DNA of 64,000 bases from Tubulanus polymorphus (Eukaryota > Nemertea > Palaeonemertea > Tubulaniformes > Tubulanidae), in NCBI RefSeq assembly GCF_964204645.1, contig NC_134033.1, positions 7,102,231 to 7,166,230 of the forward strand, given 5' to 3'. The stretch's first letter is position 1. Each line of letters begins with the position of its first letter. The notes below the pieces were generated by a model, which was not told where the DNA came from, did no database searches, and saw nothing but the letters and a program-made list of their open reading frames with translations. The position numbers and the translations under genes were made by a program. Shown piece by piece: positions 51,854 to 63,013 of the stretch.

Positions 51854-54817
51854 ATGGAAGCAAATAAGAAGTACCACTGTTCAACATGTAAAATTGATAT
51901 AGATAAATCTCAATAAGCAAGACACAATAAAACTAAATCTCACTTAGAAAATAAATTAAAATTAGAATATAAAGATGATATATTAGAAACTAAATCAGAT
52001 GAATTAAAGAATGAAAAAGAAATATACAAATGTGATACATGTAATCAATCATTCAGTAACAAAAGATATTATAAAGAACATTTAAAATCTAAAATACATA
52101 TTAGAAATATGAATAATGATATTTTAGGTGAAGATTATTTTGATAATGATGATGATAAGAAACAGAAGACAATTAAAAGAATAAAAAATAAAATAAACAA
52201 TAAAAGGCCATACATGGAAGATGTAAGAAATTATATTAATTCATTAGATAATAAAAAAGAAACAGAAATAACCGAAGCATTTGAAAGCAATATTGGACCA
52301 GCTGCTATTGAATTTAAATTTCATAAAAGTGAAACATTAGAAGAAAATAAAAAACATTTAGAAAATATGAAAAGTATTATAAAAATAATTACTGGTGTTG
52401 AATACCCTAAGATTGGTATATCAGTTAAAGTTAAATTTTTAAAATCTGAAGATGAACCAATATATAATATAAATTCTCATTCACAACATATTATGTCAAA
52501 ACAACATGTAGATGATAAATTAGATAAATGTTATAATGAAATAAAAAGTAAAATGGAAGAGAAATATTTTGAAGGATCTGGTTTAATATTCGATGAAATA
52601 ATATTTATGAATTAACATGTTTATAACACAAGATATAATAAATTAACTAAATCTAAACCAATTGATGAAAATAATTTATCATATTATAAAGATGATTATA
52701 TTAATGGATCAAGTTATATCAAATTACCATTTAAAACTAATGCTTTCTATGGTGAATAATTAGTTGCTTATATCCTGCAACTGATAATATTTGTAGAGTA
52801 TCAAATTATAAACCATTTGAAAATAATTATAAGATAGATAATTATCCTGTTAGAATTAAAGATATTCCAAAAATAGAAAGAGATAATAATATAAAGATAA
52901 ATGTATTTGATTTAGTCAAATTACCAAGAACAAAAGGTAATAATATTGAAAATTATACATCAGAACCTCTATACTTATCAAAAGATTATGATTCAAATGA
53001 TGTTATAGATATATTACATTATGAGAATCATTATACGTGGATTAAAAGAATTGATTTATTTTTCAAATCAGAAAATGATTTTGATAATAAAATATATCTA
53101 TGTAGAAAATGTTTACATAAATTCAGTAATGAAAGTGCATTATTGAATCATAAACAATTATGTGAAAATCATGATTATTGTAAAATAGTTTTACCAAATG
53201 AAAAGGATAAATTATTAGAATTTAAAAAATATGATTACAAGAATAAAGTACCATTTGTAATATATGGAGATTTTGAATCACTAAATAAAGAATTAACTGA
53301 TCAAGATAGAAAAGAAATATATCATAAAAGAAAGAAATTAAATTCTAATGAAAATGATATAATTGATTATTCAGATCCTCTAATAACAAATACTATTAAA
53401 AAGATCTATCAAAGTGCTGCAGCTTTGGGATTATATATTAAATCTGATTATGCAGAACTAATTGAAATTGAATATTATCATTATAGAAATGAAAATGTTA
53501 TCAATCATTTTTGTGACTTATTAATTGAATATGAAATAAAATTTAATGAAAAGTTAAATGAAAATAAAGAAATTATAATGACAGAAGAAGATAAACAAGA
53601 ATTTGATTTAGCAGATAAATGTTGGTTACTTCTTTGTTGTAGATTCAGAATATCCTCCTGAAGTTAGAAAATTTAAATCTAGAAATCTAGCTTACTGCCC
53701 CGAATATAAAACTGTAACACATGAAGAATTATCAAATTACCAAAAAAGAATTAAACCCGAAAATCATATTCATACAGAAAGGTTAATGGTAACTCAGGAA
53801 GATAAATATAATCATGTAGTGCATTATAGAACGTTAAAATTATATTTGAATCAAGGAATGAGTCTAAAAAAAGTACGTAGATATATTTCATTCAGTCAAT
53901 CTAAATGGTTAGAAAAATATATAGTTTTTAACACCAAACAGAGAACTAAAGCTAATACTGATTTTTAGAAAGATTTCTTCAAGTTAATGAATAATGCATT
54001 CTATGGTAAGACTTGTGAAAATGTTAGAAATAGAAATGATATTGAGTTAGTTAGTAATGGTAAAAGGTTAAGGCATTTACAAACATATCCTAAGTTCATA
54101 GGTAACAGAATATTTGATGAAAATTTAGCTGCAGTTAAAATGAGAAGAACTTCTATAAAATTTAATAAACCAATTTATATTGGTGCTACAGTTTTAGAAA
54201 TATCAAAATTATTAATGTATGAATTCTATTATAACGTATTACAACCTCATTTTGGAGAAAAGCATATAGAAATCTTATATTTTGATACCGACAGTTACAT
54301 ATTAAAGATAAAAACTAATAACATAACAGATGATTTAAAAACATTAAAACATCATTTCGACTTAAGTAATTATCCAAAAGATCATGAATTGTTTTACAAT
54401 GATAATAAAAATGTGTTCGGTAAATTCAAAGATGAATTAGGAGGTGAAGAAATGATTGAATTCATTGGAATTCGATCTAAAATGTATTCATATAAAACCA
54501 AAACTCATGAATCTAAAAAGTTAAAAGGAATTACCAAAAGCGTTGTTGAAAAGAATATTCATTTTAAAGATTACATCAATTGTATATTTAATGAAGAAGT
54601 TAGAAAACACAGGATGAAATGTTTAAGATCTGAGTACCACGAGATGTTTATTGAAGAAATTGAAAAGGTTAGTCTAAATCCATTTGACGATAAAAGATAT
54701 ATTTTAGATGATGGAATTCATACAGTCGCGTATGGTTGCAATTTAGAAGAATACTTAAAATTTAGAAGGGAAGAAACAAAAGAGAATGAGATTATGAAAA
54801 GAATTCTAGCGTGTTAA
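51854..54817 (+). pseudogene. PolB: Protein-primed-type DNA polymerase B, with internal deletion and stops
   Basis: An N-terminal zinc-finger part (YHCSTC, then YKCDTCNQSFSNKRYYKEH) is followed by RPYMEDVRNYI, a GSGLIFDE block and GSSYIKLP. After a frame change come CRKCLHKFSNESALLNH and the exonuclease motif VPFVIYGDFESL (about 53247-53285). Palm motifs are seen as KLMNNAFYGKTCEN (about 53979) and YFDTDSYIL (about 54275). Between about 53630 and 53660 the remaining exonuclease motifs and polymerase motif A are missing, and the text jumps to the DSEYPPEV block, so several hundred codons are deleted. Stops at 51914, 52613, 52757 and 53966. It cannot be functional. Confidence 0.88.
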
Positions 54818-54849
54818 TCAAATTTTAGTAAAAAAACATGTTTAATAAA

Positions 54850-55126
54850 TGGAGCCGGAACAATCACAAACTATTAATATTACAAATAGTGTTGTTAATA
54901 TTTATCATAAGAAATGTTCAAAATGTGAATTGAATAAACAACTCTCGGAATATTATACTTATAAAACTCAGAAAGATGGTAAGCAAAGATCCTTTAGAAA
55001 AATTTGAAAATATTAGGAAAGGAAACAAACTAGATATGAAATTATATTTAGATCAACTGGATAAAGCAAAGGCATTTGTTGAATTATCGAATTCAACACA
55101 GAATGAAAAACACGTTGAATCTTAAG
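54850..55126 (+). pseudogene. Small Polinton-type gene with a CxxC pair, frameshifted
   Basis: The ATG at 54850 lies in a TTTAATAAATG context after an A-run. The first 52 codons encode a Thr/Asn/Val start and KKCSKCELNKQLSEYY. The same stretch continues in a shifted frame with DPLEKFENIRKGNKLDMKLY and DKAKAFVELSNS, ending at about 55126. Function unknown; it is short, Lys-rich and has one CxxC. Confidence 0.45.
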
Positions 55127-55139
55127 CGTTTATGATAAG

Positions 55140-56095
55140 AACTCTACTCGAGTCACACGTGTATATATAAGCACTTAGTCGTTTTACGAACAACTATAAC
55201 CATGTGTATATACCTAACATCTGCCACACGCTCAATCCACGGGAGTAATTAATTTGAAAATTGATCGATCAAACAGGTGTTGCCATTTGTTGTTATGTTA
55301 TATTGGATAGCTAGCAGTTGGATTAAGCACGCAGTACATACAATACACACAGGATACATTCTCTCTCGTGATTAAAAGGAATTTCAGTTTTAAGGTAAGT
55401 TTTAGCAAAACCACCCGACCTGACTCGCAGAGTTTCTAGGGGATAAGCATCCCGTTATAGAGAGGCGCCACAAGATACTTATCCCCAAGCATTTCTATTT
55501 ACACCCCTGTGACCCACGCCTCACCAATTCTCCTTCAATAGTTGACAGGAAACACATTATATTTAAGGCGCCTAATGCGTTTCCTATCAACCCTTAACCC
55601 CCGAAGGGAGGATCGAAAGTCGAAACTGAAGGAGAACCACAGAGGGTGGACAAAGGTGCATTTTCGAAATGCCCCTGCAAGCCAGGCTCGGCGGCACTTC
55701 AGTGGTCGAATGAATTGCCTTATATACTTAGCTAAAACACCGAAGTCAATATAAACGGTGTTTACGTTATTCGAAATTCTAAATTATTCCGAATGAAAAG
55801 AATATAAGAATGAAAACTGATGAATGAATTATGGATTTTTAACTTAATTATGATCGAATTTTTAATCAAATCAGTAATCAATTATCCATGTTAATTGAAT
55901 ATTAAATTCAAATTCCAGTTCAAATTTTCATTTCAGTATCTATTTCACTCAGTGCTGCCAACTTTCAACGTAATAATTAGAAACGACTGTAAAAATTAAA
56001 GCAAAGAATTTTGAATAATGAATAATTAGAAACGGTTGTAAAACAATAATTAAACTAACTATTCTAATATTTCTGATTATTGACTAGGTTTAATA
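55140..56095. other. Insertion-like, non-coding DNA in block B1
   Basis: Composition is less AT-rich than the flanks. TTCTCCTTCA (55528-55537) and TGAAGGAGAA (55627-55636) enclose a second inverted pair GTTGACAGGAAAC / GTTTCCTATCAAC (55541-55553 and 55579-55591), forming a nested palindrome. The frame at 55542-55754 covers this palindrome and is not a likely gene. Confidence 0.5.
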
Positions 56096-56099
56096 TCAA

Positions 56100-56180
56100 G
56101 GATCCGAAATGACTTATCTGGACACTTATATTAACTGCTCCTATAGATAGACAAAGGTAGTGAGATATTCTAAATCCTAA
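56100..56180. other. Conserved non-coding block, inverted copy of 8950-9040
   Basis: Contains CCGAAATGACTTATCTGGAC, GCTCC, ATAGATAGACAAA and TAGTGAGATATTC, the complement of the block in element A. Here it precedes the two conserved small genes. In A it follows them in opposite orientation. Confidence 0.65.
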
Positions 56181-56413
56181 TTTAAATAAAAAATATTTAA
56201 AAAAACAATAACTTCAAGTAGCTAGTGAATTTTATTATATTTTTATTCAAAATCTAACATTTCTTTTCAAAAAGGGAATACTTTGTATTTTGATAAGATT
56301 TGAATAGAAATTCTTTAACTTTAACTAACCGAGTCAATTTAGTATTAACCCAAAGAGTTATTAGTATCATTTGAAGAATAAGTTTAATTTTTTCTACTTT
56401 TTCGCTAATATAA

Positions 56414-56970
56414 ATGTCAAAGAAATCGAGTAAGAATAGTATTGATATTGAAAAAACCTTAGATGATTTGGGCATTAGTGATAATAAGGATATTCCAACC
56501 AAAATTGAAAATAATATTGATTATGAATACTATTCAACATGTAAGCACCATCTAGAACTATTGATTGCTGGTGGGAAATCTAAGGAATTCTTAAATAGAA
56601 TTATAACTTTTCAAGAATTAGATAACATGAAACCAGATCAAGTAATAAAACATTTCAAAATATATGAAGAAGCTAGATTAGCTAGAATAAACGATTCTAT
56701 AAGTGATGGTATTATAAAATGTTACTCCAAATTATGTAACCGGATTATACCAATTGATGATGAAAATAAATTATACAGTGATTTAAAGAATGATTATTTA
56801 GTTATGAGAGAATTACAGAAATGGGTTGGATACGCTTCATTCCAATTAGGTGGAATAATGACATTGATTTTTTACTGTAGTTATAACATTTTCTAACATT
56901 AAACCTATAGTATGTAAAGATAAAAATAAATCAGAAGATATTGAATCAGAACAAAAATTAAGTAAAATAA
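56414..56970 (+). pseudogene. Second copy of the 8018-8608 family, frameshifted near the end
   Basis: The start MSKKSSKNSIDIEKTLDDLGI and the blocks YSTCKHHLELLIAGGK, IKHFKIYEEARLARIND and LYSDLKNDYLVMREL match the gene in element A. A one-base shift near 56860 ends the visible frame at 56894-56896. In the other frame the hydrophobic segment and a polar tail continue to a TGA at 56972-56974. The start has a TTAATTTTTT tract and AATATAAATG. The 56254-56502 minus-strand frame is a shadow. Confidence 0.75.
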
Positions 56971-57331
56971 ATGAGTGATGATATTAAGAAGAAACCTAGA
57001 TTCGAAAAAGAAATTAAATGGGAAAGGGAATTGGGTAGAAGATCTTCTTTAAAAAAAAGCAAAGAAAAAGAAATTAACTGATATAAATGAACCACAGAAA
57101 TTATCTGTTATTGATTCGAATGATAATCCATCTGATTCATCTAATGCTGGAAGTAATAATAAATTATATATTACAATTGGATTAGTAACAGTTATTATAT
57201 TTTCTGGCGTAATATATAAATATAAATTCAAATCTAATAATAATGATTCCGATAATAAACCTATTATACCAGAAAATAAGTCAAATGATAAAGTCATTGA
57301 AAATAAACCAAGATTATTCTTAATGGATTAA
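56971..57331 (+). pseudogene. Second copy of the 8556-8909 family, frameshifted
   Basis: The start MSDDIKKKPRFEKEIKWERE keeps the IKWxRELG block. A shift in the A-run at about 57050 closes the frame, but the continuation in another frame has the membrane span LYITIGLVTVIIFSGVIY and ends FLMD at 57331. The AATAAATG start overlaps the stop of the previous gene as in element A. Confidence 0.7.
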
Positions 57332-57337
57332 AATAAG

Positions 57338-58423
57338 ATGAAAAAAGAACAATATTTAAGAGATTTATATTATATTCCAGAGAGTGAAGTATCATATTCT
57401 AGTGTTTCAGAATTATGGGATAGAATTAAATCTGATAAAGAAAATATAAAATATAGTGAACTAAGAGTATGGTTACAAAATCAACCAACATATCAAATCC
57501 ATAAGAAAATGGATAAAAATTATTTAACGAGAAAAGTTATGGTTTCATACATTGATCAACAATGGCAAGCAGATTTGATTGACATGAAGAACTTAGAAGA
57601 ATACAACAAAGGATATTTCTGGATATTAAATGTTATAGATATATTCAGTAGATACGCATGGTCAATTCCAATCAAAAATAAAACTGGTATAGAAGTAACA
57701 AATGCATTTAGAAATATATTTAAAGAAGCTATTCCAGGTAAGATACAATTTGATGAAGGTAAGGAATTTTATAATAAACATTTTAAAAAACTATTATCTG
57801 ATAACGATGAAGAGTATTTTTCAACACACTCAGATAAAAAAGCATCTATCATAGAAAGATTTAATAAAACATTGAAAACTAGAATGTGGAAATATTTTAC
57901 TGCCAATGAAACATATAAATATATCGATGTATTAGATGATTTAGTGAAAGGTTAAAATAATTCTAAACATAGTGCTATAAATATGAAACCGATACAAGCT
58001 AGAAAAGAAGATAATTCAGAAATAGTTTGGAATAATTATTATGGAGCCATTGTTACACATGATTTCGGAGAACCTAAATTTAAAATTGGACAATACGTTA
58101 GAATATATAAATATAGAAAAACCTTTTATAAAGGTTATACTCCAAATTTTACCGAAAAAATATTCAAGATTAAAAAGATAATACTTACTAAACCATTTGT
58201 TTATAAATTAGAAGATTTAAAAAATGAAGAAATATTAGGTTATTTCTATGAACAAGAATTATCACTTGTACCAAATCCAGATGAAATAGAATACAAAATA
58301 GAAAAAGTATTGAAAACAAAAAACTCTTAAAGGAAAAAGTATTCTCTGGTGAAATATAAAGGGTATGATGATAAATTCAATGAATGGATTTTATCTAGTA
58401 AAATTATAAGAATAAATGAATAA
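57338..58423 (+). pseudogene. INT: Polinton integrase, second copy, with two stops
   Basis: Matches the intact integrase at 5976-7103 over its whole length: KKEQYLRDLYY start, QWQADLIDMKN, FDEGKEF and ASIIERFNKT for the DDE core, and chromodomain KYSLVKYKGYDDKFNEW. TAA at 57953-57955 replaces a Tyr and TAA at 58328-58330 precedes the chromodomain, otherwise the frame is open. Divergence from A is obvious in the first 60 residues and around the core edges. It overlaps the ATPase start by eight bases. Confidence 0.88.
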
Positions 58424-60156
58424 AGATTTATTTATATTTGAACCGCATAATAATGTTAGTTACTGGGGTAACCAACTGTGGTAAAACACATTACATATTA
58501 GACTTGTTAGAAACTATTTATGAGAATCCTTTTGATAATATTATATTATTCTGCCCCACTTATGAAATGAATAAAACATATAATAGAGATATAGTTAAGA
58601 TAAACAAGAAAATTAACTTTAATAAATTATTTGACGCCTGCGAAAAAATGTAGAATTTCTGGGATAAGCTAATGTGGAATTGCAAATTTGAAATCGAAGT
58701 TTTAAGAAATTTGGGGAATTATGAGATTTGGCGATGATACAGTCTTCGACTGGTCTAATTTAAAAAAAAATGTCAACTTGTGACCGACTTCGATTCACTT
58801 TTGCTCTAAGCTGGTCTGCAACTTCATTGCCTCCATGGTTGAAGAAAGAGCTCTTCTGATGTCTGCTTCATCATGACTTCGAGCATATCGTGTAGCCAGC
58901 CGGCCCGGTCCCGGGGCCCGGTTTGGCTGTCACTCGATATCCTAGACTTGAGTCTGGGTTGACATCGTCATTTAAATAACTTATTCATGTTATTCTGTAT
59001 GAATTACCCATGTGTCTTGTATTTTGTATTTTCTTATTCTAAAATTTGTAACTTTATTGAATTTGGGAATTTCATCCCGGAATTTCAATGTAATAAGGAT
59101 CAATAAAGTATTGAATTGAATTGTCACCTTATACACATGCCATCAGCGGACGCGGAGCCGTATATGACAGCTATGCTATTATAGATTGCTAATCTCATGA
59201 AACCTGCATACCCCTAATATCGAACATATTTTCTAAAACATTTGAATATTGAAATTATTTGTTTACACGTTTTTATATAGACCGCTTGTAGCCACCGATG
59301 AAATTCACGCCGGCCCTACTCAGATCGTAGATAGCTTCGTCATTCCACTAGCATCCCCATGTCAGGGTCTGACTTTTATATCAGACTTCCAAATCGTGTA
59401 TACATCCGCCATTTAACCGAATAATCCGATTTACTTATCATTTCTATTTATGCCTGCCGCTCCTGATATAATCATACATCCTTTACTATTACAATACCTC
59501 TTATCATGATATTCAATGCAATATAACATTTCGACGTTCAAATAGAGGTCATTATATAATCACAGGGAGCCATTCTACATCTTTATCAATAATATTTTGC
59601 CAAATAGCTTGTATGTGTACACATAAACCTGTGACGTTTTGCACATCGATTTACGGTTGTCGTTTGTAAAATGACGCTGAATGGTTAACAATGTTTAAGT
59701 TTCATAATGGTAACGTTTTATAAGGCGTCAAAAAAGTTTATTATATTAGATCCTAAAACAGTTAAAGAAAATTTAGATAATTGTATAAAAATAGCATTAG
59801 ATTTTTATAAAGGATCAAATACATTATTCATTATAGATGATTGTGCAAATTTACATGATTCAAAACTTAGAGAAAGTGAACTATGCTATTAAGCTTTCTC
59901 TGGGAGACATTTTGGAATTACAACATGGGTTTTGAATCAAAAATATAGTTCAATTGTTAAGGATTTTAGAGAAAACATTAGATTTTTAGTATTATTCTAC
60001 AATAAAGATAGAAAATCTATTTAACAATCATTGGAAGAAAATAAAATAATACCTACTGAATTACATGATAAATATATGAATAAATTAAAAAGTAATAAAG
60101 TTTCAAAATTAATACTGAGACTACAATTTCCCTATGAATATAAATTTATAAAATAA
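58416..60156 (+). pseudogene. ATPase: Packaging ATPase, second copy, frameshifted and split by an insertion
   Basis: The start MNKDLFIFEPHN matches element A. One extra base near 58452 shifts the frame before GVTNCGKTHYILDLLE (Walker A). The gene breaks off at about 58632 and resumes at about 59730 with KKFIILDPKTVKENLDN, LFIIDDC (Walker B) and GRHFGITTWVLNQ. Further stops replace residues at 59890-59892 and at about 60022. The intact part shows Glu where element A has its stop. Confidence 0.82.
58633..59729. mobile_element. Insertion of about 1.1 kb in the ATPase gene
   Basis: Begins GACGCCTGCGAAAAAATG and ends ATAAGGCGTC, so the outer 7 bases GACGCCT are inverted. The interior near 59090-59120 has GGATCAATAAAGTATTGAAT followed by TGAATTG, which looks like the 3' end of a CR1/L2-type LINE. 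It has no long ORF. A clean target duplication was not found. Confidence 0.55.
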
Positions 60157-60778
60157 GGTATTTCAAATAATTAATACCCCCTGTGTCTTTATGCCTTTAG
60201 TAGTCTTAGTACATTAAGTACATAAAGAATAAATCTTTATTTTATTAGTAGTTGAAAAATAAAAACATATTTATAATGAATCTGTGAGATAAATAAATCT
60301 ATGATATTTATTACTGAAACAGTAATATATATGATAAATCTATGTGTGTTTGTTGTGTCTTCATCTCCTTAGTAGTTTAGAAGAATAAATCTTTATTATA
60401 TTCGATTTAAATTATTTTTTAAACTACTAAACTACTAAAGACAATAAAGACATATAGATTTCTCATTACTGAATCAAATATAAATAATGAATCTGTGAGA
60501 TAAATAAATCTATGATATTTATTACTGAATCAAATATATATAATAAATCTATGTGTGTTTGTTATGTCCTTATTATCTTTAGTACTTTTAGTACATATAT
60601 CTTTATTTTATTAGTACATAGAAAAAAAATATATAAATAATTTTCACATATAATAAATCTATGATATTTATCATTATTGAAACAGCAATATATAAAATCT
60701 ATCAGATGAATAAATGTTATTATTGAAACAGTATATATAATAATATAATAATATATAATGATAATAATAATAATAATA

Positions 60779-60929
<151 letters not shown>

Positions 60930-61037
60930 CTCCTTAGTAGTTTAGTAGTTCTATGTTCTATTTTATTTTTCAAGTACTAATAATATAAAGATTTATTTTT
61001 TATGTACTAAAAGTACTAAAGACATAAAAACACAAGG

Positions 61038-61250
61038 GGGTATTATATTCATATTTAAAATTACTTTTCTGATTCTAATTCTAACAAAAATTTGTTCCAT
61101 GCATCTCTTAATTCTTCTAATTTTCTATTACCTTCAACTTCACCTAATTGTTTGGTATGATAACTATTGATAGCCCTCAAACCTTAAGCAAACAATTCAT
61201 AATTTAAATAGATATATTGATTTAATTGACCTTCACTTATATTTTTATAT
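61038..61250 (-). pseudogene. Duplicated 3' fragment of the zinc-finger gene
   Basis: It repeats 61848-62060 nearly base for base, including the codons for the RKLEELRDAWNKFLLELE end on the minus strand. A single change turns one residue of the FAKGLRA block into a stop. No start region is present. Confidence 0.75.
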
Positions 61251-61629
61251 ATATATATTTATTTTTTAAACTACTAAACTACTAAAGACAATAAAGACAT
61301 ATAGATTTCTCATTACTGAATCAAATATAAATAATGAATCTGTGAGATAAATAAATCTATGATATTTATTACTGAATCAAATATATATAATAAATCTATG
61401 TGTGTTTGTTATGTCCTTATTATCTTTAGTACTTTTAGTACATATAGAATATATCTTTATTTTATTAGTACATAGAAAAAAAATATATAAATAATTTTCA
61501 CATATAATAAATCTATGATATTTATCATTATTGAAACATCAATATATAAAATCTATCAGGTGAATAAATGTTATTATTGAAACAGTATATATAATAATAT
61601 AATAATATATAATAATAATAATAATAATA

Positions 61630-61748
<119 letters not shown>

Positions 61749-61872
61749 CTCCTTAGTAGTTTAGTAGTTCTATTTTATTTTTCAAGTACTAATAATATAA
61801 AGATTTATTCTTTATGTACTAAAAGTACTAAAGACATAAAAACACAAGGGGGTATTATATTCATATTTTAAA

Positions 61873-62985
61873 TTACTTTTCTGATTCTAATTCTAACAAA
61901 AATTTGTTCCATGCATCTCTTAATTCTTCTAATTTTCTATTACCTTCAACTTCACCTAATTGTTTGGTATGATAACTATTGATAGCCCTCAAACCTTTAG
62001 CAAACAATTCATAATTTAAATAGATATATTGATTTAATTGACCTTCACTTATATTTTTATATTTATTTTTTGCATCATTTTTAATTTTATTTATAAAATC
62101 TTCAGCAACTTTTTTCAATTCTGTTAAAAAATCTCTCCCTTAAATTTGATGAGATTAAGTATACCTGAACAATCATCTGGAAATTCATTTATATTTGTCC
62201 AACGATTTTTTACATCTGATAATACTTTTTTTTATTATTTCTTACATAATCGATGAATATTGATCTATATAATTTCCTATGATTATTATTTTCGATATCA
62301 AAAAATCCAGTTGGTATTCTATAAAGGTGTTTTGGATCAGCAGTTTTTAATGAATGCTCAAAAGAATTATCATGTTTAATTTTATCTTTAGGTAATACAA
62401 CAACATTACACTTTTCACATATATTTCTTTCTACATTATCCAAATGTATTTGAGTTAATTTGTGTTTTGAAAAATTACTACGACTTAAATATCACATTCT
62501 TCACAATATTTATCATTATTATTATCTTCTTCAGTTTTATCATTATCAATTTCACTATTATTATTCAATTCATTTATATTCTTATTCTTAATTTTATTAT
62601 TCTTGATTGAATTAAGATGAGTTGCCCAACTCTTATAACTTTAATATTCTTTACATACATCACAATATTTTTCATTTGTCTTTTTGGTTTTGTTATTTTA
62701 GGTTCAATCTTATCATTATTCGATGTAGAAGGTATAACATTATCTTCTATTTTTGTTTCAAAATTATCTTCTATTTTAGTTTCAATATTCTTATATCCTA
62801 TTTTTGTTTCAATATTATCTTCTTTTTTGTTTCAATATTCTTTTCTATTTTACTTATTCTATAATTGAATTCATTAAAGTATTCTCCAAAATACTTACTA
62901 TATTCATCATAAGGTATTATATAATATATATCCGATATCATTTCACTTGGACTTTGTATTTCATATATTCCTCCTTCCATTTATT
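61873..62985 (-). pseudogene. Polinton-type multi-zinc-finger gene, frameshifted (block B2)
   Basis: The ATG at 62985 follows TTCTATAATAAATGG with an upstream A/T-tract, the shared start signal. The N-terminus is MEGGIYEIQSPSEMISDIYY, then a Thr/Ile/Glu-rich repeat part with frame slips. Three zinc-finger-like modules are recognisable across the frames: CDVCKEYYSYKSWATHLNS, KYCEEC, and CEKCNVVVLPKDKIKHDNSFEH. The C-terminal part has GFFDIENNNHRK and, after a further break near 62120-62205, NYELFAKGLRAINSYHTKQL, ending KFLLELESEK. Not a polymerase. It may be a DNA-binding regulator. Confidence 0.6.
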
Positions 62986-63013
62986 ATAGAATTTTTTTAT
63001 GAAAACTAAAATT

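Larger units (their letters stand above)
51854..60156 (+). mobile_element. Polinton block B1 (degraded)
   Basis: AT-rich DNA with polymerase B, a small Cys-containing gene, the two conserved small genes, integrase and ATPase, all on the plus strand and all broken by stops or frameshifts. Insertions lie at about 55140-56090 and at 58633-59729. Gene order differs from element A: here the two small genes precede the integrase, in A they follow the ATPase. The proteins are clearly diverged from A, so this is another lineage or an older copy. No ends were found. Confidence 0.8.

Noticed and set aside
51854-60156. Alternative genetic code with TAA read as an amino acid in block B1
   Set aside because: The stops replace different residues (Tyr, Lys, Leu, Glu) at unrelated sites and coincide with frameshifts and deletions; element A uses TAA as a normal stop.
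62617-62989. Plus-strand hydrophobic ORFs near 62.6-63.0 kb
   Set aside because: They are the complement of the lysine-rich zinc-finger gene on the minus strand; the Phe/Ile/Ser content is a composition effect.
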